A DNA stretch of 33,569 nt from an uncultured Bacteroidales bacterium (GTDB lineage: Bacteria > Bacteroidota > Bacteroidia > Bacteroidales > F082), in the NCBI GenBank assembly GCA_947302205.1, contig CAMYVD010000018.1:1-33569 (forward strand). The letters are read 5' to 3'. Below are positions 8,167 to 16,323 of this stretch, piece after piece; position 1 is the stretch's first letter, and each line of letters opens with the position of its first letter. The translations under genes and the position numbers were made by a program. Under the pieces are notes generated by a model. It was not told where the DNA came from. It searched no databases and saw nothing but the letters and a program-made list of their open reading frames with translations.

Positions 8167-8185
8167 TAATTTTGATGCAAATTTA
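8167..8185. promoter_or_regulatory. Interlocked divergent promoters
   Basis: TAATTTTG (8167-8174, plus) and TAAATTTG (8185-8178, minus) are both exact TAnnTTTG elements only 3 nt apart, inside a 42-nt gap between divergent starts. Predicted leaders are about 13 nt (plus) and 20 nt (minus). RNA polymerase could not occupy both at once. Confidence 0.6.
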
Positions 8186-8193
8186 TAAAAATT

Positions 8194-8766
8194 ATGACGA
8201 TGCGTAAAACTTTGTGTATGCTTGCCGCCATGCTTCTTTCGCTGGTGGCTTCAGCGCAGATCAGGGAAGAGGGGGAGACCCGCAATGGCCTTAAGGAAGG
8301 CACGTGGTACGAGATTGATGTCAACAAAAATTTGATCCGCAAGGTCGTGCAATACAAGGAAGGCATGAAAGATGGCTTATACATGGAGATTGATGAGACG
8401 GGCACTTTGGTGAAGAAATGCGAGTATCTCAACGACCAGTTGAACGGATCGGCATACACTTGGTATCGTGGCGGTCGTCTTTCGGGCAAGAATACCTACA
8501 AAAACGGTCAGCTTGACGGCGAACAAATCACCTGCTACGAACAGGGCGGCAACCGTGAAATCGCCAACTATAAAGATGGCCTTCGCGATGGCTTGACCAC
8601 CTGGTTCGGACAAAACGGCAATGTGGTGATGACCATTGAATACAAGGAAGGCCAGTTCGATGGCAAACAGCAAACCTTCTACAAATCGGGTTCCCTGAAG
8701 ACGGAGAGCGTTTACAAGAACGGCAAGCTTGTAGGCAAGGTCAAGGAATATGAGGAAGTAAAATAG
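8194..8766 (+). CDS. Secreted MORN_2-repeat protein
   Basis: A 190-residue protein with a type I signal peptide (cleavage likely after ASA, before Q) followed by about seven repeats of 22-23 residues. The repeats show a (K/N)-(D/E/N)-G-x-x-(D/E/N)-G-x-x-x-x-(F/W/Y)-Y pattern, typical of MORN_2. Databases often label such proteins YwqK-family antitoxins, but a periplasmic or surface location makes an antitoxin role unlikely here. ATG 8200 (MRKTLCML) is an equally good start. The TonB receptor gene begins 18 nt downstream, so the two are probably co-transcribed and may work together at the outer membrane. Function is otherwise unknown. Confidence 0.85.
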   Translation: MTMRKTLCMLAAMLLSLVASAQIREEGETRNGLKEGTWYEIDVNKNLIRKVVQYKEGMKDGLYMEIDETGTLVKKCEYLNDQLNGSAYTWYRGGRLSGKNTYKNGQLDGEQITCYEQGGNREIANYKDGLRDGLTTWFGQNGNVVMTIEYKEGQFDGKQQTFYKSGSLKTESVYKNGKLVGKVKEYEEVK

Positions 8767-8784
8767 ACCGTGTTTTGGTTGTCG

Positions 8785-10707
8785 ATGAAAACCCGTTCGA
8801 TCCTGTTGTTTTGGCTGCTTTGGCTGTCGTGTGGCGTGTTCGCCCAGGACACCATCACACTTAATACGGTTGATGTCTCCGCCGAGCGTATCAAGGCTGA
8901 AACCTTGAATCCATTGATGATGAAGAAGATGGATACCTTGGTGTTGCAAGCCAAGAGTACGGCGACCCTGTCGGAGTTGTTGATCCAGCATAGTCCGGTG
9001 TTCATCAAAACCTACGGCCCGGGTGGCATTTCCACAGCTTCGTTCCGTGGTACCACGGCAAGCCATACCCTTGTGCTTTGGAATGGTCTCCAACTCAACG
9101 CACCCACGTTGGGACAAGTTGATTTCAGCACCATCCCCGTGTTCTTGGTTGACGACATCGACTTGAAGTGGGGGAGTGGCACCTCCAACAACAGCGGCGG
9201 CTTGGGTGGCTCAGTCAACATCGACAATAAAACCACCTTTGGTAAGGGCTTGATTCTGGATTTGAAGCAGACCTACGGTAGTTTCAACACCTGGGGAAGC
9301 TTTGTCACGGCTGGCTATAGCGGCAAAAAAGTCTCGTTCAGGGTGAAAGCTTATCGCAATTCCTCTGATAACGACTTCCTCTACTACAATCATGCGATTC
9401 TCAACCCTGATGAGCGGTGGATGCGGCAAACCAACGCTGAATTCGTGGATTATGGCTTCATGCCTGAAATCAGTGTGATGCTCGGGAAAGGCATCCTGTC
9501 GTTCTCTTCATGGAACCAGTGGAACAACCGCAACTTGCCGCCCATCATGACCAATGTCTCCAACATCAACACGGAAGAGTGGACCGAAGATCGTTTTTCA
9601 AGAAACTTCTTGAGCTACAGATTCTTCTGGGAAGGAGGCAAACTCCAGTTGAAGTCGGGTGCCTTTTTCGAGTACCAGCACTATTATCTGAAGACCCATC
9701 CGCTGAATATGCCCCATATTGACGTCACCTCGATCAACTCCATCAACAATGCCTTGGTGCTGCATCAGATCGCTGATGTGGAACAGCGCCTTTTCGCCAC
9801 TTGGAAGCTGAAAGCCAAGGTTCAGTGGGATAGGGGACAGGTCAATTCCAACAATTATGAGGACACGAAACACCGCAACACGGTTTCCATCTATTCCGCT
9901 GTGGAGGGCAATCCCTTTGAAAAGGCCGACTTGAGTCTCACCGCCCGTTATGACATTGTCGATGGCAAGTCGATGGGTGTGTTCCCCACGGCGACGTTCT
10001 CCTATCATTTCTTGGATTATTATGTGACAACTTTGGGTTACAGCCATAACTACCGAAACCCTACGTTGAACGATTTGTATTGGTATCCCGGAGGCAATCC
10101 TGACTTGTTGCCTGAGAACGGACATACCATCGATTGGGGAATTAGCTTTAACCTGAAAAGGGATGATTGCAGGCTCGACATCCGCACGGGTGCCTACGCC
10201 TCGTTGGTGCGAAACTGGATCCAGTGGGTGCCGACATCCTACCGCTATTGGGTGCCTGAAAACGTGGCAAGGGTCTTTGCCCGTGGCATAGAGAGCCATA
10301 TTGATTTTGGATACACTTACAACAATTGGAAGCTGAACGTTTCAGGCAATTACGTCTTCACCTACACGACCGATGTCAGTGAAAAAGCCAAGCAATACGG
10401 TATTCTGGGCAAGCAACTGATCTATATCCCCCGGCATCATGGCAATCTGTTTGCCAACCTTCGTTGGAAGAGCTGGGACGTGCGTTACATCGTGGAGGTC
10501 ACGGGCTACCGCAATACCTCGTATGCCAATTCCACCAGGTTCGATTTGCCGCCATACGTGCTGCACCATGTGGCTGTGGGCAAGGATTGGCGTCAATTCC
10601 GCATCGAGCTACGCTGCAACAACTTCACCAATGTAGATTACCAAAACGTGCTCTGGCGTGCCATGCCGGGCAGGAGTTTTGAGGTGATGCTGAATTACAA
10701 ATATTAG
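8785..10707 (+). CDS. TonB-dependent outer-membrane receptor, BtuB-like
   Basis: A 640-residue outer-membrane transporter. A signal peptide (residues 1-21, cleaved near FAQ) precedes a plug domain (about 30-150) with features such as SFRGT, a short '[10 protein letters not shown]' strand and 'GGLGGSVNI'. A beta-barrel of alternating aromatic strands follows and ends in NYKY, a normal terminal aromatic residue. It lacks the carboxypeptidase-like N-terminal extension of SusC proteins. Its compact size resembles cobalamin/siderophore receptors of the BtuB type. ATG 8785 was chosen over the in-frame GTG at 8770 because it begins the signal peptide. No SusD partner, riboswitch or ABC transporter is nearby, so the ligand cannot be named. 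Confidence 0.88.
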   Translation: MKTRSILLFWLLWLSCGVFAQDTITLNTVDVSAERIKAETLNPLMMKKMDTLVLQAKSTATLSELLIQHSPVFIKTYGPGGISTASFRGTTASHTLVLWNGLQLNAPTLGQVDFSTIPVFLVDDIDLKWGSGTSNNSGGLGGSVNIDNKTTFGKGLILDLKQTYGSFNTWGSFVTAGYSGKKVSFRVKAYRNSSDNDFLYYNHAILNPDERWMRQTNAEFVDYGFMPEISVMLGKGILSFSSWNQWNNRNLPPIMTNVSNINTEEWTEDRFSRNFLSYRFFWEGGKLQLKSGAFFEYQHYYLKTHPLNMPHIDVTSINSINNALVLHQIADVEQRLFATWKLKAKVQWDRGQVNSNNYEDTKHRNTVSIYSAVEGNPFEKADLSLTARYDIVDGKSMGVFPTATFSYHFLDYYVTTLGYSHNYRNPTLNDLYWYPGGNPDLLPENGHTIDWGISFNLKRDDCRLDIRTGAYASLVRNWIQWVPTSYRYWVPENVARVFARGIESHIDFGYTYNNWKLNVSGNYVFTYTTDVSEKAKQYGILGKQLIYIPRHHGNLFANLRWKSWDVRYIVEVTGYRNTSYANSTRFDLPPYVLHHVAVGKDWRQFRIELRCNNFTNVDYQNVLWRAMPGRSFEVMLNYKY

Positions 10708-10718
10708 TTTATTTTTTA

Positions 10719-10726
10719 TATCTTTG
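10719..10726 (+). promoter_or_regulatory. -7 promoter element of the ahcY operon
   Basis: TATCTTTG is an exact TAnnTTTG match 22 nt before the ahcY ATG at 10749. A -33 TTTG is not evident. It overlaps nothing but the end of the AT-rich gap after the TonB receptor gene. Confidence 0.6.
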
Positions 10727-10748
10727 CAGGCGATTAATAACAAGCAAA

Positions 10749-12179
10749 ATGAACGAAAAACTGTTGAATAAAGACCTCCAGTATTTAGTGGCTGACATCA
10801 ACTTGGCCGACTGGGGAAGAAAAGAGATTGAAGTTTCAGAACACGAGATGCCAGGCCTTATGGCACTGCGTAAGAAATATGGCGATTCCAAGCCGCTGAA
10901 AGGCGCTAAAATCATGGGTTCGCTCCACATGACCATCCAAACGGCTTGCCTCATTGAGACCCTTGTGAAGTTGGGCGCTTCGGTGCGTTGGTGCAGCTGC
11001 AACATCTATTCCACTCAGGATCACGCTGCCGCAGCTATCGCTGAAACAGGTACTTCAGTCTTTGCTTGGAAAGGGGAGACCCTTGAGGATTACTGGTGGT
11101 GCACCAAACGCGCCATCACTTTCCCTGACGGCACAGGCCCGGATTTGATCGTGGATGATGGCGGTGATGCCACCTTGCTCATCCATAAAGGCTATGCCTG
11201 CGAGAACGATCCTAAGCTGTTGGACACCCCTTGTTGTAGCGAAGAAGAGAAAGCCCTGATGAGCGTCATCAAAGCCACCTACAAGGAGAATCCCAAATTC
11301 TGGCATACCGTTGTAGCTGGTTGGAAAGGCGTCTCCGAAGAGACCACCACTGGTGTTCACCGTCTCTATCAGATGCAGGAACGCGGCGAGTTGTTGGTTC
11401 CCGCCATCAACGTGAACGATTCAGTCACCAAGTCGAAGTTCGACAACCTCTACGGCTGCCGTGAATCGCTGGCCGATGGCATCAAGCGTGCCACCGACGT
11501 GATGATCGCCGGTAAGGTCGTTGTGGTGTGCGGCTATGGCGAAGTGGGTAAAGGCTGCTCACACTCTATGAAGAGCTACGGCGCCCGTGTTCTCGTCACT
11601 GAAATCGACCCAATTTGCGCCCTGCAAGCTGCCATGGAAGGCTTCGAAGTCACCACGATGGACGAAGCTGTGAAGGAAGGCAATATCTTCGTGACCACCA
11701 CAGGTAACTGCGATGTGATCACGCTTGAGCATATCCTGAAGATGAAAGATCAGGCCATCGTGTGCAACATCGGTCACTTCGACAATGAAATCCAGGTGGA
11801 CCGTTTGGAACGCGCTGAGGAATTGAAAGAAAAGATCAATATCAAGCCACAGGTTGACAAATACGTGTTCGAAGATGGTCACTGCATCTTCCTGTTGGCA
11901 TCAGGCCGTTTGGTCAACTTAGGTTGCGCTACGGGTCACGCCAGCTTCGTGATGAGCAACTCGTTCACCAACCAGACCTTGGCTCAGATGGACCTCTGGG
12001 AGAAACGCGACCAATATAAAGTGGGCGTGTACTGCTTGCCCAAGTACCTCGACGAGGAAGTGGCCCGACTGCATCTCGAGAAGATCGGTGTGAAACTCAC
12101 CAAACTCACGCAGAAACAGGCCGACTACATCGGCGTTCCTGTGGAAGGTCCTTATAAGTCAGATATTTACCGCTACTAA
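10749..12179 (+). CDS. ahcY: Adenosylhomocysteinase
   Basis: A 476-residue cytoplasmic S-adenosylhomocysteine hydrolase, NAD-dependent, splitting SAH into adenosine and homocysteine in the methyl cycle. The start [17 protein letters not shown] is typical. Substrate-domain segments such as [10 protein letters not shown] and [10 protein letters not shown] are present, the NAD-binding motif is G262-Y-G-E-V-G267, and the C-terminus KSDIYRY carries the usual Lys/Tyr pair that closes the NAD site in the partner subunit. The length matches the longer bacterial class. It opens a gene chain: the glycosyltransferase ATG follows one nucleotide after its stop. Confidence 0.97.
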   Translation: MNEKLLNKDLQYLVADINLADWGRKEIEVSEHEMPGLMALRKKYGDSKPLKGAKIMGSLHMTIQTACLIETLVKLGASVRWCSCNIYSTQDHAAAAIAETGTSVFAWKGETLEDYWWCTKRAITFPDGTGPDLIVDDGGDATLLIHKGYACENDPKLLDTPCCSEEEKALMSVIKATYKENPKFWHTVVAGWKGVSEETTTGVHRLYQMQERGELLVPAINVNDSVTKSKFDNLYGCRESLADGIKRATDVMIAGKVVVVCGYGEVGKGCSHSMKSYGARVLVTEIDPICALQAAMEGFEVTTMDEAVKEGNIFVTTTGNCDVITLEHILKMKDQAIVCNIGHFDNEIQVDRLERAEELKEKINIKPQVDKYVFEDGHCIFLLASGRLVNLGCATGHASFVMSNSFTNQTLAQMDLWEKRDQYKVGVYCLPKYLDEEVARLHLEKIGVKLTKLTQKQADYIGVPVEGPYKSDIYRY

Positions 12180-12180
12180 G

Positions 12181-13299
12181 ATGCGGATCGCCGTTAATAC
12201 TCGGTTACTGCTGAAAGGCAAACTTGAAGGCATCGGTTGGGTGGCTTTCGAGACCCTGAAAAGGATTGTGCTCGCCCATCCCGAGGTGGAGTTTTACTTC
12301 ATCTTCGACCGTAAGCCCGACACGATGTTTCTCTTTGCCGACAACGTGAAGCCGGTGGTGCTGTTCCCTCAGGCGCGGCATCCCTTCCTGTTCCTCTGGT
12401 TCTTTGAGCTGTCGATTCCGCATGCCTTGCGGAGGATGAAGGCGGACTTGTTCTATTCGCCCGACGGCTATCTGAGCCTTCGCTCGAAGGTCCCGCAAGT
12501 GGTGGAGTTCCATGACTTGAACTTTGAACATTTCCCTGGTGACATGCCTAAGATCCATCTTTGGCACTACAAAAAGTTCTTCCCGAAGTTTGCCCACAAG
12601 GCTAAACGCATCGTGACGGTTTCGGAATTCTCCAAACAGGACATTGTGGATTGCTATCAGGTGGATCCCGAAAAGATCGATGTGGCCTACAACGGAGTGA
12701 ACGAAATCTTCAAGCCACTTTCAGAGGCTGAACAAAAGATCGTGCGAGCCCATTATAGTTTTGGCCATCCATACTTTATGTTTGTGGGTTCGCTGCATCC
12801 ACGTAAGAACCTTGCCAGATTGTTTACAGCATTCGACAAGTTCAAAAAACGTAGCCAGAACGATGTGAAGTTGGTAATCGTAGGGGAGAAACGCTGGTGG
12901 ACGGAACCCATCCAGCGGGCTTACGATGCCATGAGTTGCAAGGAAGACGTGGTGTTTGCAGGTCGTTTGAGTGCAGAAGATTTGCATCGAGTGACGGCTG
13001 CCGCATTGGCGTCAGTGTACGTTTCCTATTTCGAGGGCTTTGGCATCCCGATTCTGGAGGCTTTCAAATGCGATACTCCAGTGATCACCTCTAACGTGAC
13101 CTCTATGCCTGAGGTGGCTCAGGATGCCGCATTGCTGGTGGATCCTTTTAATGAGGATGACATTGCCGATGCGATGGTCAAAGTATTGGATGAAGACGTG
13201 CGAAAAACGCTGGTTGAGAAAGGCCGCAAACGCGCTGAGGACTTCTCGTGGAATCAAGCGGCAGAGGTAATTTGGAACAGTTTAATGAAATCGATATAA
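12181..13299 (+). CDS. GT4-type glycosyltransferase
   Basis: A 372-residue GT-B fold transferase of the GT1/GT4 (RfaB-like) group. The acceptor domain occupies about 1-185. The nucleotide-sugar domain begins near the FVGSLHPRKN segment and contains the retaining-enzyme EX7E motif E285-GFGIPIL-E293. The SxxEG(F)G-type strand precedes it. There is no signal peptide or membrane segment, so it acts at the cytoplasmic face. The ATG at 12181 lies one nucleotide after the ahcY stop, and its own stop overlaps the purD start in TAATG. The sugar and acceptor are unknown; no polysaccharide cluster is nearby. Confidence 0.9.
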   Translation: MRIAVNTRLLLKGKLEGIGWVAFETLKRIVLAHPEVEFYFIFDRKPDTMFLFADNVKPVVLFPQARHPFLFLWFFELSIPHALRRMKADLFYSPDGYLSLRSKVPQVVEFHDLNFEHFPGDMPKIHLWHYKKFFPKFAHKAKRIVTVSEFSKQDIVDCYQVDPEKIDVAYNGVNEIFKPLSEAEQKIVRAHYSFGHPYFMFVGSLHPRKNLARLFTAFDKFKKRSQNDVKLVIVGEKRWWTEPIQRAYDAMSCKEDVVFAGRLSAEDLHRVTAAALASVYVSYFEGFGIPILEAFKCDTPVITSNVTSMPEVAQDAALLVDPFNEDDIADAMVKVLDEDVRKTLVEKGRKRAEDFSWNQAAEVIWNSLMKSI

Positions 13300-14660
13300 T
13301 GGAAAACATCATCATGTATCCGGCAGACAACACCAAGGAGGCTGTCGATTTTAAAGCGGTTCAAGGCCAACATGTGACGGCTGTGGTCAAAAACATCTTA
13401 GTGCTTGGCTCAGGCGGACGTGAACATGCGTTGGCATGGAAGCTGGCCCTAGGCGAAGGTGCCAAGGTGTTCATCGCTCCTGGCAATGCCGGAACTGCAG
13501 CGGTGGGTACCAATGTGAATGTCAAAGTCGGGGATTTCGAAGGCATCAAGCAGTTCTGTTTGGCCAACGGCATCACCTTGGTGGTGGTGGGTCCCGAACA
13601 ACCGCTGGTGGACGGCATCGTTGACTATTTCAAGGGTGACAAGCAACTGAAAGGCATCCGCATCATCGGTCCTGACAAACGAGGCGCCCAACTTGAGGGT
13701 AGCAAGGCTTTTGCCAAAGAGTTCATGGCCAATAACGGCATCCCGACGGCACGTTGCCTGACGGTCAACAAGGCCAACCTGAACGACGGCGTGGTTTTCC
13801 TGAAATCGCTGAAAGCCCCTTACGTGCTGAAGGCTGACGGCTTGGCAGCCGGTAAAGGTGTGCTGATTCTGGATTCGCTGGACGAAGCCGTTGTTGAGCT
13901 TGGCAACATGCTCGGCGGCAAGTTTGGCGACGCTTCGGCCACCGTGGTCATAGAGGAGTTCCTGAGCGGTATCGAGTGTTCCGTGTTCGTGCTTACTGAC
14001 GGTGAACATTACGTACTGTTGCCCGAAGCCAAGGACTACAAGCGCATTGGTGACGGTGACAAGGGCCTCAATACCGGAGGCATGGGTGCTGTTTCGCCTG
14101 TGCCATTCTGCACGCCTGAGTTTTTGCAGAAGGTGGAGGATCGCATCGTGAAGCCGACATTGAATGGATTGAAGAAAGAAAAGATTGATTACAAAGGCTT
14201 TATTTTCCTTGGCTTGATGAATTGCGGCGGTGATCCTTTCGTGATTGAGTATAACGTCCGCATGGGCGATCCTGAGACTGAAGCCGTGATGACCCGTATC
14301 GAAGGCGACTTCGCCGATTTGCTCTATGCCTGTGCCGATGGATGCATCGACAAGGTGCATTACGCCAAGAATCCCAAGACAGCCGTCACGGTGATGTTGG
14401 TTTCAGGCGGCTATCCCGAGGCTTACCAGAAGGGCAAGGTGATGACAGGTATGGATCAGTTGAAGGATTGTGTCGCGTTCCACGCAGGTACGGGTTTCAA
14501 CGCAGATGGTCAGGTGATTACCGCTGGCGGTCGTGTGATTGCCGTTACCGCGCAAGGCAATAGCATCATGGAAGCCCGCGAGAAGGCTTACCAAAATGTG
14601 GAAAAGATCAAATTCGAAGGTGAGAACCACCGTCACGATATCGGCTTAGACTTGGTTTAA
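13299..14660 (+). CDS. purD: Phosphoribosylamine-glycine ligase with N-terminal extension
   Basis: GAR synthetase, the second step of purine synthesis: ATP-grasp ligation of glycine to 5-phosphoribosylamine. The usual N-terminus (I-LVLGSGGREHALAWKL) appears only after about 32 residues here, so the protein has 453 residues instead of about 420. The ATP-grasp core is visible (VLKADGLAAGKGV; later GFIFLGLM, EYNVRMGDPETEAV). The ATG at 13299 overlaps the preceding stop (TAATG), supporting it as the start. ATG 13314 and in-frame GTG codons nearer the core are alternatives. The stop again overlaps the next start. Confidence 0.94.
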   Translation: MENIIMYPADNTKEAVDFKAVQGQHVTAVVKNILVLGSGGREHALAWKLALGEGAKVFIAPGNAGTAAVGTNVNVKVGDFEGIKQFCLANGITLVVVGPEQPLVDGIVDYFKGDKQLKGIRIIGPDKRGAQLEGSKAFAKEFMANNGIPTARCLTVNKANLNDGVVFLKSLKAPYVLKADGLAAGKGVLILDSLDEAVVELGNMLGGKFGDASATVVIEEFLSGIECSVFVLTDGEHYVLLPEAKDYKRIGDGDKGLNTGGMGAVSPVPFCTPEFLQKVEDRIVKPTLNGLKKEKIDYKGFIFLGLMNCGGDPFVIEYNVRMGDPETEAVMTRIEGDFADLLYACADGCIDKVHYAKNPKTAVTVMLVSGGYPEAYQKGKVMTGMDQLKDCVAFHAGTGFNADGQVITAGGRVIAVTAQGNSIMEAREKAYQNVEKIKFEGENHRHDIGLDLV

Positions 14661-15643
14661 TGATTAAGTTTTTCAGAAATAGTTATCTCGTCCAATATGT
14701 GACCATTGGGTTGCTGCTCATCGCTTTGTGGGTGCCGTCGTTCATTACGGGCAACGTGGATTCGGCGTGGCGTAGTCCAGTGGCGCCGCTTTACAACGTT
14801 GTGGCCAATCTCTTCGATTTCTGGTCACCGGCCATGTTGATCTTCGCAATGCTGTTGATGGGCTTTGAAGCCGTGTTTTTCAACTCCATCTTGGTTTCGA
14901 ACCAGCTCATCGGTAGGGTGAATACCTTGGGAGCGGTGACGTTTCTGTTGCTGATGAACTTGGTGCCGACCCAGACCACATTTTATCCTTTTCTGATCGC
15001 TTCGGTGTTTCTGCTGATGCTTATCCACACGCTGTTTGCCATCTATCAAACACCGCGTCCGGAGCTGTATCTGTTCAATGCGGGGCTCTTTCTTGCGTTG
15101 GCCACGATGTGTTGGTTTCCCACCTTGCTGCTGGCCCTATGGGGTATCGTTGCGTTGAGCATTGTCCACAAAGGCTCGATCAGGCTTCATCTGATTCCTT
15201 TCATCGGTCTGCTTTTCCCGTATTTCATCTATTTCTCCTTCCATTTCCTGAAAGGGGACCTGCTCACGGTATGGCAGGCTTACGTTGATTTTTTCAGCGG
15301 ATTCCGTCTTACGACTCAAGGCTTCAGTTGGCTGAAGATTGGGCTGATGGGCTTTATGCTGCTGACATTGTTGATCCCGAGGCTGATGCCGCAGAACTAT
15401 AGTTTGGAAAAGACCATCGCCGTGCGCAGTAAGATTGCCATGACCTACAATTTGATGCTTGCTGGAGTGCTGATGTTGTTTTTCGAGGGTGACCCGATGC
15501 TGTCAGGGGTGCTTTTCTTGGCCTTGAGCATCCTGTTCTCCTATTACATGGCATGGCTTGACCGTGTAAAATGGGCCAACATCACCTTTGTCGTCTTGAT
15601 ATTGCTGGTGCTGGCCATGCATTACGTTCCTTTGTTTGTTTGA
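14660..15643 (+). CDS. Polytopic membrane protein, DUF6427-like
   Basis: A 327-residue inner-membrane protein with about nine to ten hydrophobic segments, short loops and no recognisable catalytic motif. The overall look and its position beside purD resemble the DUF6427 family of Bacteroidota; this assignment comes from memory of neighbourhood and composition. Its ATG overlaps the purD stop (TAATG at 14658-14662) and its stop is 2 nt before the rnhB ATG, so it is translated as part of the chain. Its function is unknown. It could be a transporter or a glycosyltransferase-like membrane enzyme. Confidence 0.8.
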   Translation: MIKFFRNSYLVQYVTIGLLLIALWVPSFITGNVDSAWRSPVAPLYNVVANLFDFWSPAMLIFAMLLMGFEAVFFNSILVSNQLIGRVNTLGAVTFLLLMNLVPTQTTFYPFLIASVFLLMLIHTLFAIYQTPRPELYLFNAGLFLALATMCWFPTLLLALWGIVALSIVHKGSIRLHLIPFIGLLFPYFIYFSFHFLKGDLLTVWQAYVDFFSGFRLTTQGFSWLKIGLMGFMLLTLLIPRLMPQNYSLEKTIAVRSKIAMTYNLMLAGVLMLFFEGDPMLSGVLFLALSILFSYYMAWLDRVKWANITFVVLILLVLAMHYVPLFV

Positions 15644-15645
15644 CG

Positions 15646-16242
15646 ATGAATCTCCTGACGCATTATTCCGATTTGATTGAGGCAGGTTGCGACGAAGCGG
15701 GGCGTGGCTGTTTGGCTGGTCCTGTGGTGGCGGGTGCTGTCATTCTGAGGCCAGGAGCCGATTATCCCGATCTGGACGACTCCAAGAAGCTGACCGAGAA
15801 GAAGCGCATGGCGTTGCGTGAGGTGATCATGAACGAGGCTTTGGCTTACGGCATCGGTATTGTGACGGCTGAGGAGATTGACGAGATCAATATCCTGAAT
15901 GCTTCGTTTTTGGCCATGCATCGGGCGCTTGACCAGCTTCAGACGAGGCCTGAGTTCCTTTTGATCGATGGTAACCGGTTCAACAAATATCACGATCTGA
16001 AACATGTTTGCGTGGTGGGCGGCGATGCCAAATACCAGCCCATTGCGGCGGCTTCCATTTTGGCCAAAACCACCCGTGACCTCCTGATGGAGGAATACGA
16101 CGCCAAATACCCGATGTACCATTGGAAGAAGAACAAAGGCTATCCGACACCGGAACACAAGCAAGCCATTGCAGAGTACGGCATCACTGAACTGCATCGC
16201 AAAAGCTTTAACATGGCAATCCAGATGCGGTTGGAGTTTTAG
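15646..16242 (+). CDS. rnhB: Ribonuclease HII
   Basis: A 198-residue cytoplasmic nuclease that cuts RNA in RNA-DNA hybrids and removes single misincorporated ribonucleotides. The family start [20 protein letters not shown] carries catalytic D16 and E17. D108 (LIDGN) and D145 (TTRD) complete the DEDD site, and the DDSKKLT segment is present. ATG 15646 (MNLLTHYSD) was chosen because longer in-frame readings run into the preceding gene. It is the last gene of the ahcY chain; the next gene has its own promoter-like element. Confidence 0.97.
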   Translation: MNLLTHYSDLIEAGCDEAGRGCLAGPVVAGAVILRPGADYPDLDDSKKLTEKKRMALREVIMNEALAYGIGIVTAEEIDEINILNASFLAMHRALDQLQTRPEFLLIDGNRFNKYHDLKHVCVVGGDAKYQPIAAASILAKTTRDLLMEEYDAKYPMYHWKKNKGYPTPEHKQAIAEYGITELHRKSFNMAIQMRLEF

Positions 16243-16311
16243 TTTTTGCGACCTTTCCCGATGAACCAAAATTGTTGATAAATAACTTCGGGATAATCCC
16301 TTTTTTTGTTA

Positions 16312-16319
16312 TATTTTTG
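16312..16319 (+). promoter_or_regulatory. -7 element unusually close to a start codon
   Basis: TATTTTTG matches TAnnTTTG exactly but ends only 4 nt before the ATG at 16324. TTCG (16287-16290) is a weak -33 candidate 21 nt upstream. If used, transcription would begin at or next to the start codon. Confidence 0.45.
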
Positions 16320-16323
16320 CGCT

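Noticed and set aside
8194-8766. Toxin-antitoxin system (MORN repeat protein as antitoxin)
   Set aside because: The protein is exported and the neighbouring 99-residue gene is divergent and has no toxin-like features.
16290-16307. GGGA-TAA-TCCC followed by seven T as a terminator after rnhB
   Set aside because: The stem is only 4 bp with a 3-nt loop, too weak to claim; it may instead be part of the -33 region of the next gene.
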